This document shows positions 1 through 6,298 of a DNA stretch of 18,434 nucleotides, piece after piece. Both the position numbers and the translations under genes were made by a program. The stretch covers positions 1 through 18,434 of the forward strand of contig CAYPHJ010000091.1 in NCBI GenBank assembly GCA_964410485.1, written 5' to 3'. Source of the DNA: CAYPHJ01 sp964410485 (GTDB lineage: Bacteria; Desulfobacterota; Binatia; UBA9968). Position 1 is the first letter of the stretch. Each line of letters begins with the position of its first letter. Under the pieces are notes generated by a model. It did no database searches and was not told the DNA's origin. It was given only the letters and a program-made list of their open reading frames with translations.

Positions 1-31
1 CGTTCGCCCTGAGGTTCTCGAAGGGTGAACG
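1..31. repeat. REP-like imperfect palindrome at the window edge
   Basis: The two ends (CGTTCGCCCT and AGGGTGAACG) are inverted repeats with one G-T wobble. An inner GAG/CTC stem closes a GTT loop, with a two-base bulge (GA) on one side. The overall form resembles the dispersed GTTCG...CTGAG...TCGAAG...CGAAC palindromes scattered between genes in many bacterial genomes. A run of five T begins a few bases to the right, so it could also help end a rightward transcript entering from outside the window. Only one copy is present here, so dispersal cannot be shown. Confidence 0.5.
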
Positions 32-98
32 GAGGGTTTTTCAGCAACCTGCTAGTCAACGCACAGTCCTGTTACCGTCTGGCTGTGGCATACGCTGA

Positions 99-118
99 GT
101 TCGCGCCTTTGCGCGAAC
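99..118 (-). terminator. Hairpin just downstream of the amidohydrolase gene
   Basis: A perfect 8-bp inverted repeat (GTTCGCGC / GCGCGAAC) encloses a 4-base loop and starts about 10 bases past the stop codon of the leftward amidohydrolase gene. Position and stability fit a transcript end or 3' stabilising structure. No T tract follows in the leftward direction, so a classical intrinsic terminator is not demonstrated. Confidence 0.35.
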
Positions 119-128
119 AACGTGTGCG

Positions 129-1598
129 CTAGGCACGTTTCCCGAATACCCGAAAATACATTTCAGCGAGGGTTGGCTCCATGGTTCGGGCGGCAACCAT
201 TTCATGCTCCATCGAACCGTTGATCCGCGCGCGCGCCTTGGCGGCTAACGTGAGCACTTCCGTTTCGTCCAGTTTCGTGAGCCGACCGTTTGCGACAACG
301 ACTTCTCCGTTCACGAACACCGTGTCTACCGAACTGCCGTTTTCACAGAAAACTAACTGACTCAAGACGTTGTTCAGCGGCGTGAAGGCGGCGGTATCAC
401 GTCGGAGCAGAACCAGGTCTGCCAGTTTACCCGGCGCGAGCATGCCCGTGTTAAGTCCCAGGGCCCGGGCCCCGTTGCGCGTCGCGAGCGCCAATGCATG
501 TTGCGGTGTTACCCACTGCTCGAAATCAGTTCCCGTCTGATTGTGAATCAAGGCTGCCAGGCGAAGCGCGTCGAACATGTTTTGACCATCGTTGGATGCG
601 GCCCCGTCTGTTCCCAAGGCCACGGGCACGCCGGCAGCCAAAAAATCTTGAATCGGAGCCAGGCCGCTGCCCAAGCGCAGGTTGCTCGCCGGGTTGTGCA
701 CCGGAATAGCACCACGTTTGGCAAAGAGTTCAATATCATCGGGCTCTATCCAAATCGCATGGGCCAGCGAGAGATTCGGAGTGAGAACACCGATGTTGTC
801 GAGATGCCGAAGTAACGACGTGCCATAGAGTTTTTGGCCCATGACCTGCTGCGCCTTGGTTTCGGCGAGATGAATATGCATCGGCAGGTTTCGTGTGCGT
901 GCGATTTCAGCAGAGCCTCTGAGGAGTTCGTCACTGCAGCGCTGAACAGCCGAGGGTCCCGGGCACGCGATTGTAAGCTTGTCCGGATTATGAAAGGCGT
1001 CGATAAAAGCATCGCATTCTCCCAGCCAAGCGCCGCTTCCTTTGGCTTCGCTCTGGCTCATGCGCTCCAATTCCTCCTTGGGACGTAAAGCCGTTTCGCC
1101 CAACGGAAGTGTCTCTTCGTAATTTTTATCCGACAGCGTGAGTGAAACCACGTGACGCAAGCCCATGTCGCGCATGGCTTGAATCGCCGCGCCTGCACCC
1201 ATGAAACGGCAGGCCTGATTGCCAAAAAAGTGATCCAAGACAGTGGTTGTCCCCGTCTTGAGCATCTCCGTACCACCAAGCAGAGCACTCGCATAAAAAT
1301 CATCGTCGCGCATGCCACGCAGAGACGCGCGATAATAGGCGCGCCAGATCTCCAAGGGCCGGCTTGCCAACATGCCCCGCACCAGGTTCGCCGGCGAATG
1401 GCAGTGAGCATTGATCAATCCGGGAATAGCGATCATCCGCTCCGCTTCAATGATCTGATCGTAAGGACCTTCCGGCGTCCATTCTTGCGGGCCAACATAT
1501 GCGAGCGCATTGCCATCGATCACGATTGAGCCCTTTTCGAGCAGATCGCTTTCATCGTTCATCGTGACAATCACGCCGGCACGGATGAGCGTTTTCAT
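129..1598 (-). CDS. Amidohydrolase, MTA/SAH-deaminase or chlorohydrolase-like
   Basis: This 489-residue cytoplasmic enzyme belongs to the metal-dependent amidohydrolase group that includes methylthioadenosine/S-adenosylhomocysteine deaminase, AtzA/TrzN-type hydrolases and related aminopyrimidine/purine deaminases. Visible signature residues are the HxH metal pair (H65, H67, in INAHCHS), a HIHLAE segment (H241, H243, E246), LAH (H280), VHNPASN (H301) and the metal/catalytic Asp of GTDGAASND (D331). All active-site groups look intact, so it is probably active, but the substrate cannot be read from the sequence. The ATG start lies 20 bases after the pyrE stop, so the two genes are probably cotranscribed; the upstream Shine-Dalgarno is weak. 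The pyrE linkage makes a nucleobase or nucleoside-derived substrate plausible, which is inference. Confidence 0.85.
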   Translation of the reverse strand: MKTLIRAGVIVTMNDESDLLEKGSIVIDGNALAYVGPQEWTPEGPYDQIIEAERMIAIPGLINAHCHSPANLVRGMLASRPLEIWRAYYRASLRGMRDDDFYASALLGGTEMLKTGTTTVLDHFFGNQACRFMGAGAAIQAMRDMGLRHVVSLTLSDKNYEETLPLGETALRPKEELERMSQSEAKGSGAWLGECDAFIDAFHNPDKLTIACPGPSAVQRCSDELLRGSAEIARTRNLPMHIHLAETKAQQVMGQKLYGTSLLRHLDNIGVLTPNLSLAHAIWIEPDDIELFAKRGAIPVHNPASNLRLGSGLAPIQDFLAAGVPVALGTDGAASNDGQNMFDALRLAALIHNQTGTDFEQWVTPQHALALATRNGARALGLNTGMLAPGKLADLVLLRRDTAAFTPLNNVLSQLVFCENGSSVDTVFVNGEVVVANGRLTKLDETEVLTLAAKARARINGSMEHEMVAARTMEPTLAEMYFRVFGKRA

Positions 1599-1618
1599 TG
1601 TCTTTGGTCTCTTCGCGC

Positions 1619-2287
1619 CTACACAAAGCCCATCTTGCGACCCCAGTTATCGGGATCCTGGAGAAAATCCACGATCTGCCTATTGGCTTCGGCAGTGAAA
1701 TAATTTTTGCTCAACCCGGTGTCAAGAACGTCATCCCAATTTGCGAGAACATGTAAGATGATGCCATTCTTGGCGAGATTGTCGCGCCCTTCGTGCTGAT
1801 TCAAACGATCGGACGCATAGTCGAAAACACACAGGCAATGCGTCATCTTCGCTCCAGCGGCCCGAATGCCAATATTGAAGCGAAGCTTGCTGAGACCGTC
1901 GGTAATGAGGTCTTCCACCAGCAGGACGCGTTGTCCCGCAGTCAAAATTCCTTCGATCTGTTTCGTCCCGCCATACCCTTTAGGCTGCTTGCGAATGTAA
2001 ATCATCGGCTTCTTAATGATATGCGAGACAAAAGACGCATAGGGGATTCCCGCTGTTTCGCCGCCCGCCACAACATCGATATTGGTCGAGCCGATCTCTC
2101 TCTCGGCCGTTTTGGCCAGCTCGGTAACGATGGCGTCTCGCACATCAGGGTATGAAAGCAAGCGCCGGCAGTCGATATAAACGGGGGATATGCGTCCGGA
2201 GACAAAAACGAATGGCTTTTCCGTGTAAACTTCAATAGTCTCGGTTCTGAGCAGCATTTCAGCAATGCGCAGTGACATTTCGCTCAT
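1619..2287 (-). CDS. pyrE: Orotate phosphoribosyltransferase
   Basis: This enzyme joins orotate to PRPP to make orotidine monophosphate, the fifth step of de novo pyrimidine synthesis. The type I phosphoribosyltransferase PRPP loop is visible at about residues 121-133 (VLLVEDLITDGLS), where the usual form is VEDVxTTGGS, so two positions of the loop differ. Also seen are the YIDCRRLLSYP segment (38-47), GGETAGIP (75-82) and the KGYGGTKQIEG flexible-loop region (103-113). I chose the ATG at 2287, giving 222 residues, because AAAGGGTG lies just upstream and the length fits the family. An ATG at 2278 is possible, and an in-frame extension to 2362 reads through the divergent promoter region and is unlikely. 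The gene heads a leftward pair with the amidohydrolase. Confidence 0.9.
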   Translation of the reverse strand: MSEMSLRIAEMLLRTETIEVYTEKPFVFVSGRISPVYIDCRRLLSYPDVRDAIVTELAKTAEREIGSTNIDVVAGGETAGIPYASFVSHIIKKPMIYIRKQPKGYGGTKQIEGILTAGQRVLLVEDLITDGLSKLRFNIGIRAAGAKMTHCLCVFDYASDRLNQHEGRDNLAKNGIILHVLANWDDVLDTGLSKNYFTAEANRQIVDFLQDPDNWGRKMGFV

Positions 2288-2319
2288 TGATACACCCTTT
2301 CTCGGCTGGCGATCAAAAT

Positions 2320-2334
2320 CGCTATAACATAGCG
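2320..2334. promoter_or_regulatory. Operator-like inverted repeat between divergent genes
   Basis: CGCTAT and ATAGCG form a perfect 6-bp inverted repeat around a 3-base spacer (AAC). It sits in the short gap between pyrE (leftward) and the M20 hydrolase gene (rightward), about 33 bases before the pyrE start. A TATAAC -10-like hexamer (2323-2328, rightward) falls inside it, but no good -35 partner is visible at normal spacing. It could be a repressor site acting on both transcripts, or a hairpin in the pyrE leader. Confidence 0.4.
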
Positions 2335-2392
2335 TCCTGTCGGTTTCCATCTTGATGGGCAAATGTTTTCAGGTCTCCTTGGACCTGTTACA

Positions 2393-3703
2393 ATGCGGGC
2401 GGTGAAATCTCCCAGCGAAAACGTTCGCCAATTGTCGGCAGCCAAAACCGTCACAATCAACAAGCGTCGGCTCCTGCGCGACCTTAACGCTGTTTCGCGT
2501 ATCGGCATCGGCGATCACGGCGGCATCACTCGACTTGTGTTCTCCGTCAAGGAGCTTCGCAGCCGCCAGCTGCTTATTCATCTGATGCGGCAGGCCGGTC
2601 TTTCGGTGCATATCGACCCGGTGGGAAACATTTTTGGCAGACTGGAAGGAGCAAACAAAAGAGCGCCGGCAGTGCTCGTGGGATCGCACTTGGACACCGT
2701 CATCCAAGGGGGAAAGTTTGATGGCACGATGGGTGTGATTGGCGCTCTGGAGGCCGTGAGGACTCTGAAGGAACAGAGGGTGACTCTTGCGTCAGCGGTT
2801 GAAGTCGTTTGTTTTGTAGGTGAAGAGTCCAGCCGTTTCGGTTATTCAACCCTGGGAAGCAGTTTGGTGGCCGGTGAAGTCCATAGCCGAGACCTGGCTC
2901 ACGCCGCCGATGCGCATGGAACCAAGCTGGAGGAGATCCTTGCCCAGCTGGGCATTCACCGACGCAATCTAAATTCTCTTCGACGGGCCCCCTCGACCGT
3001 AAAAGCCTACCTGGAGCTTCACATCGAACAAGGACCGATTCTCGAGGCCAAAAAGAAGCGCATTGGCGTTGTCACCGCCATTGCTGCTCCGACAAGATTC
3101 AAGGTCATTTTTACAGGACAAGCAGATCACTCCGGCACGACTCCGATGGAGATGCGCAAAGACGCTCTGGTCGCCGCGTCTGAGCTGATTGTCGCAGTGG
3201 AGGCTATTTGTCGCCGCTATTCACGTATCGAGAAGGGAAGAGTAGTTGGAACGGTCGGCGCCATAAAGGTCGAACCCGGAGTGATCAACGCCATTCCCGG
3301 AAGGACAGAGCTTTCAGTGGACATCCGCAGCATTACGGCCGCCGCTAAGAGGCGAGTTACCCACCTCGTACAAGCCAAGGGCCGCGCTATTGCAAAGCGG
3401 AAAAACCTGGAGATCAAAATCCTGCCGATACGAGAGGAAAACCCGGTATCCCTGGATCAAAAACTTATTCATCTCCTTAAAGAGTGCTGCGAGGCCAGGC
3501 AGATTGCTTATGAAGCCATGCCTTCGGGCGCAGGGCATGACGCCATGCAAATGGCGAAAATTGCTCCCGCCGGTATGCTGTTCATCCCCAGCCTTCGCGG
3601 CATCAGTCACAGCCCGCTGGAGTGGTCGGATCCCGAGGATATCTGTCTGGGCACCCAGCTATTGCTTGATTCCATCATTCGAGTTGCCGATGAAAAAGCT
3701 TAA
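2393..3703 (+). CDS. M20-family N-carbamoyl-amino acid / allantoate-type amidohydrolase
   Basis: This is a di-metal amidase of the M20 peptidase-like family (HyuC/AtcC, AllC, beta-ureidopropionase type), which cleaves N-carbamoyl groups from amino acids, beta-alanine or allantoate. Counting from the upstream ATG at 2363, metal ligands are evident in GSHLDTV (H109), GGKFDG (D120), VGEESSRF (E154/E155), LELHIEQGP (H220) and GISHSPLEW (H416). TGQADHSGTTPM (H256), INAIPG and SVDIRS (R322) provide the usual substrate and dimer contacts. The lid and catalytic domains are complete. I prefer the ATG at 2393 (436 residues) because the segment before it is unlike the family, but the start at 2363 is open and neither has a strong Shine-Dalgarno. 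The 3' end overlaps pyrR by 14 bases, implying coupled translation. The exact substrate is undetermined. Confidence 0.85.
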   Translation: MRAVKSPSENVRQLSAAKTVTINKRRLLRDLNAVSRIGIGDHGGITRLVFSVKELRSRQLLIHLMRQAGLSVHIDPVGNIFGRLEGANKRAPAVLVGSHLDTVIQGGKFDGTMGVIGALEAVRTLKEQRVTLASAVEVVCFVGEESSRFGYSTLGSSLVAGEVHSRDLAHAADAHGTKLEEILAQLGIHRRNLNSLRRAPSTVKAYLELHIEQGPILEAKKKRIGVVTAIAAPTRFKVIFTGQADHSGTTPMEMRKDALVAASELIVAVEAICRRYSRIEKGRVVGTVGAIKVEPGVINAIPGRTELSVDIRSITAAAKRRVTHLVQAKGRAIAKRKNLEIKILPIREENPVSLDQKLIHLLKECCEARQIAYEAMPSGAGHDAMQMAKIAPAGMLFIPSLRGISHSPLEWSDPEDICLGTQLLLDSIIRVADEKA

Positions 3704-4229
3704 AACGATCCGACTTCTGACTGCTGAGGACGTGAGAATGAGCCTGGAACGGATGAGCCGGAGAATCTTGAGCGACAACAAATCCTCCGATGATCTGGCT
3801 TTTATCGGCATTCGGACGCGCGGACTATTTCTGGCCAAACGCATAGCCGAGATGATCAAGAAAGCTCGCGGAAAAGATGTACCCGTTGGAGAGATGGATA
3901 TCACACTCTACCGAGACGATCTGAACGCGCTATTGCCTCACGGGAAAGTCGACCACACCCGGATTCCCTTTGATATCACCGATAGGACAATCATTCTGTT
4001 CGATGACGTGCTGCACACCGGCAGAACAGTTCGGGCCGCAGTCGACCACCTCATCGACCTAGGTCGTCCAAGAGCGATTCACCTGGCGGTTCTCATTGAC
4101 CGCGGCGGCCGTGAGTTTCCCATTGCGGCAGCTTTCGTGGCAAAAAAGATCAACTTATCCAAGCAAGGGGAAGTTCGACTGAAGCTCAAAGAGGTCGATC
4201 GTCGGGATGAAGTCGTGATTATTAGATAG
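3690..4229 (+). CDS. pyrR: PyrR regulator / uracil phosphoribosyltransferase
   Basis: At 179 residues this has normal PyrR length. The PRPP-binding loop IILFDDVLHTGRT (101-113) is the diagnostic PyrR form, and IGIRTRG (39-45), GEMDITLYRDD (67-77) and the LAVLIDRGGREFPI segment (132-145) also match. PyrR proteins bind pyr mRNA leaders to regulate pyrimidine genes in Firmicutes, and many have uracil phosphoribosyltransferase activity (uracil plus PRPP to UMP). The ATG at 3690 lies inside the end of the M20 hydrolase gene; a longer in-frame reading from 3390 just shadows that gene. No pyrB or pyrC follows, unlike the common pyrR-pyrB-pyrC order, so salvage may matter more than attenuation here. 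No convincing PyrR-binding leader was found. Confidence 0.9.
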   Translation: MKKLKTIRLLTAEDVRMSLERMSRRILSDNKSSDDLAFIGIRTRGLFLAKRIAEMIKKARGKDVPVGEMDITLYRDDLNALLPHGKVDHTRIPFDITDRTIILFDDVLHTGRTVRAAVDHLIDLGRPRAIHLAVLIDRGGREFPIAAAFVAKKINLSKQGEVRLKLKEVDRRDEVVIIR

Positions 4230-4370
4230 ATGAGCGGCCGGAATATTGAAATGATTGAGTCCCAATTCGGGGCTACTATGAACCTCATCGACCGATCTAA
4301 CCGGGGACGGCACAAGCTATTTTCTTCGTACAGGACGAACTGGCCTGGTGGCCAACCTTCGGGGACGATC
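4230..4370. other. Intergenic gap between convergent genes
   Basis: This 141-base stretch separates the pyrR stop from the 3' end of the leftward CxxC gene. It holds a short TGGCC/GGCCA hairpin (4341-4354) without a T tract. An open frame begins with ATG directly after the pyrR TAG and runs to 4475, but its last third lies opposite the CxxC gene and its product is unfamiliar. I see no supported gene or clear terminator. Confidence 0.5.
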
Positions 4371-5066
4371 CTACTGTTCGAGGACCAGTTGACGGCGTAC
4401 AAGGAGTGTCATCACGCCGCCCTCAACTCGATGGGCCTCAATGAATTTACCCAGCGACTCCAGCTCGATGGGTGAGAAATGAGGCCTGCATTGCGCGATC
4501 AGCGATTCGATCGTTGTCGTGTCCACTATTCCATACGCAATATTATCGTCCGCATGAGACCATTCCCCGATACGGACAGTGCGTGGGTCAAGTTGTTCCA
4601 CTACCTTCTTGAATACGCCCGAAAAAAGACAGATTTTCGCATCGTCTAACGGGTCTGATGGCCACCAGGAGAAGTGGTGTTTCATCTCTTTTCGGATCTC
4701 GTTCTCCTGCACTTCCAAATTGACACCAACCTCCCGCACACAGCCCGCCACCCGCTCGAACGCCAGAGGCTCGGCGACACTTTTCCGCGCGCGCCTCAGC
4801 AGGAAAGACTCCCGACCATTGGTTACTTCGATATAACCTACGGCCATTGGGTCCATGCATGAGCCATGCGGGAAAAACGCTTCGCTGGTAGAAGTCAACG
4901 CCTCAAGTCGGTGTCCGGCATGCTGTCGCATGAAGATCTTCGCATCATCCGTGGCCACTTCGCGGACCTCGCCGCCAACATCCAAATAGAGTGGAACTCT
5001 ATCAAATGGCGTCACATGATGAATTGCTTCGCAATTGGAGCATCGAATAAATTTTTCGCTACGCAT
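4371..5066 (-). CDS. Hypothetical CxxC protein, last gene of signalling run
   Basis: I do not recognise this 231-residue protein. It has a CxxC pair near the N-terminus (C9, C12, followed by H16 and H17), which could be half of a zinc ribbon. Four more cysteines are scattered at HGSCMDP, AGCVREV, KICLFSG and AQCRPHF. There is no signal peptide or membrane segment, so it is probably cytoplasmic. The middle is acidic/mixed and includes a KHHFSWWPSDPLDD segment; the C-terminus looks helical. Its ATG overlaps the stop codon of the upstream kinase gene by 8 bases (ATGCGTAG), so translation is probably coupled and the two are likely to work together. It could be a metal- or redox-sensing partner or an output protein, but this rests on position only. 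Confidence 0.7.
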   Translation of the reverse strand: MRSEKFIRCSNCEAIHHVTPFDRVPLYLDVGGEVREVATDDAKIFMRQHAGHRLEALTSTSEAFFPHGSCMDPMAVGYIEVTNGRESFLLRRARKSVAEPLAFERVAGCVREVGVNLEVQENEIRKEMKHHFSWWPSDPLDDAKICLFSGVFKKVVEQLDPRTVRIGEWSHADDNIAYGIVDTTTIESLIAQCRPHFSPIELESLGKFIEAHRVEGGVMTLLVRRQLVLEQ

Positions 5067-6180
5067 ATCTGCGCTGTTCGATAACGGCCGCGGCGGTGCC
5101 CTTCGCCTGCGTCGGGAATCTCATGAGAACCCGAGTTCCCATATTGGGTTGGCTTTTGATTTCCAACGTTCCCCCCACAAGCTCGGCCATACGCCGCGCG
5201 ACGGTCAGTCCCAAGCCTAGACCGGAGAAAGCCCGATGGGCAGAGGTATCTAGTTGATGAAAAGGCTCGAAGATGGAATCGATCTTATGTTTCTCAATAC
5301 CGACTCCGGTATCCGTGACTTCGATTTCCACGCTACGGTGATCGGCTCCGGGTCGCACGACCACATTGATTTCGCCCTCCGGAGTGAATTTCACGGCATT
5401 GTTGAATACGTTTTGAAAGATCCTGTCGACTTTGGCACGATCGCTCAAGATCGACGTTCCGCCAGGAGTAACGTCCAGCTTCAAACCCAGCCCCTTTTCC
5501 CGCAGCGCTCCTTCGTATCGCTTAACCGTCTCGCTGACAACTTCGCCTGGGTCGAAGTTTTCAATTGTGGCAGCACCATCTCCCGCGTTCAAAGAGGTCA
5601 TCCAAAGCACGTTGTCGATAAGCTCCAGAAGCTCTTCGGAGTTACGATAAATCGTCTGCAATACCCTCTGTTGCTCCTCCGATAATTTACCGATGACTTG
5701 ATTCAGTAGAAGATACACGAATCCTACCACAACACTTAGCGGAGTCCGCAACTCATGGGAGACGTTCGACAGGAAATCCGACTTGACTTGCCGTAGCTTT
5801 GCTTTTGCATGCCGGCGTTCCAATCCCTTGCGCACCAGCGACAAGATATGGTTGACGTCAAACGGCTTGGAAATATAGTCAAACGCTCCCAAGCGAAGGC
5901 CCTCGATCGCAGTATCCAGAGATCCGTACCCTGTGATAATGATAGCCTCGATGTCAGGGTCGATCTGCTTCACCTTCTCGAGCACGCGTATACCGGGAAA
6001 ACCTGGCATCTTTAGATCTAACGTGACAACATCGATTGGCTGTTTGTTCAGGATCTCTATCGCTTGGCCGCCACGTTCTGCAACGTGAACCTGGTAATAG
6101 GGACTAAGAATCATCTTGAGAGATTCTCTAGGTCCCATCTCGTCATCGACGACAAGGACATGAGGCTTGCTGGATTCCAT
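5059..6180 (-). CDS. Receiver-first hybrid histidine kinase (REC-HisKA-HATPase)
   Basis: This 373-residue soluble protein starts with a complete receiver domain: acidic pair D12/D13, phospho-acceptor D55 in TLDLKMPG, T83 and K105. A linker leads to HisKA with the phosphorylatable His in NVSHELRTPLS (H142), then a full HATPase domain: N-box around FQNVFNNAVKF (N257, N261), G1 DTGVGIE (D290) and G2 SGLGLGL (about 319-325). All catalytic groups are present, so it should be an active kinase whose input is phosphorylation of its own receiver. I chose the ATG at 6180 because it gives the normal receiver start. A GTG at 6210 is in frame but lies inside a promoter-like element and has no Shine-Dalgarno. 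The ATG also lacks one (see the -24/-12 element). It follows the NtrC-type gene and overlaps the CxxC gene. Confidence 0.9.
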   Translation of the reverse strand: MESSKPHVLVVDDEMGPRESLKMILSPYYQVHVAERGGQAIEILNKQPIDVVTLDLKMPGFPGIRVLEKVKQIDPDIEAIIITGYGSLDTAIEGLRLGAFDYISKPFDVNHILSLVRKGLERRHAKAKLRQVKSDFLSNVSHELRTPLSVVVGFVYLLLNQVIGKLSEEQQRVLQTIYRNSEELLELIDNVLWMTSLNAGDGAATIENFDPGEVVSETVKRYEGALREKGLGLKLDVTPGGTSILSDRAKVDRIFQNVFNNAVKFTPEGEINVVVRPGADHRSVEIEVTDTGVGIEKHKIDSIFEPFHQLDTSAHRAFSGLGLGLTVARRMAELVGGTLEIKSQPNMGTRVLMRFPTQAKGTAAAVIEQRRYA

Positions 6181-6192
6181 GCTGGGCCGAAA

Positions 6193-6210
6193 AAGCAAGG
6201 AATATGCCAC
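6193..6210 (-). promoter_or_regulatory. Candidate sigma-54 (-24/-12) promoter
   Basis: Read leftward, TGGCATATTCCTTGCT matches the sigma-54 consensus TGGCAcgN4TTGCw. The GG (6208-6207) and GC (6196-6195) have the required 12-base separation; only the CG after TGGCA differs. Predicted transcription start is near 6183, only 3 bases before the kinase ATG at 6180, so the message would be nearly leaderless. It lies immediately downstream of a gene for a sigma-54 activator. A competing sigma-70-like reading also exists (TTGACT at 6227-6222, 17-base spacer, TATTCC at 6204-6199). Confidence 0.5.
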
Positions 6211-6298
6211 TGCCGCAAAACAGTCAAGCCGCTAATTTAATAAGGGTTTTTGAGACTAAAGACGCAAAGAACAGACTTACGGGAACAAAATTGAACAA

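Noticed and set aside
494..1529. Several rightward frames opposite the amidohydrolase gene
   Set aside because: They are antisense shadows of a gene whose catalytic motifs are clear on the leftward strand.
2288..2362. 25-residue N-terminal extension of PyrE
   Set aside because: It crosses the divergent regulatory gap and palindrome, does not look like the family, and the ATG at 2287 has a Shine-Dalgarno.
3390..3689. Longer N-terminus for PyrR
   Set aside because: This stretch is the out-of-frame shadow of the M20 hydrolase gene; PyrR proteins start at the MKKLKTIRLL equivalent and have about 180 residues.
4230..4475. 81-residue open frame starting directly after the pyrR stop
   Set aside because: It runs into the opposite strand of the CxxC gene, has no recognisable domain or composition like the neighbours, and its only support is the adjacent ATG.
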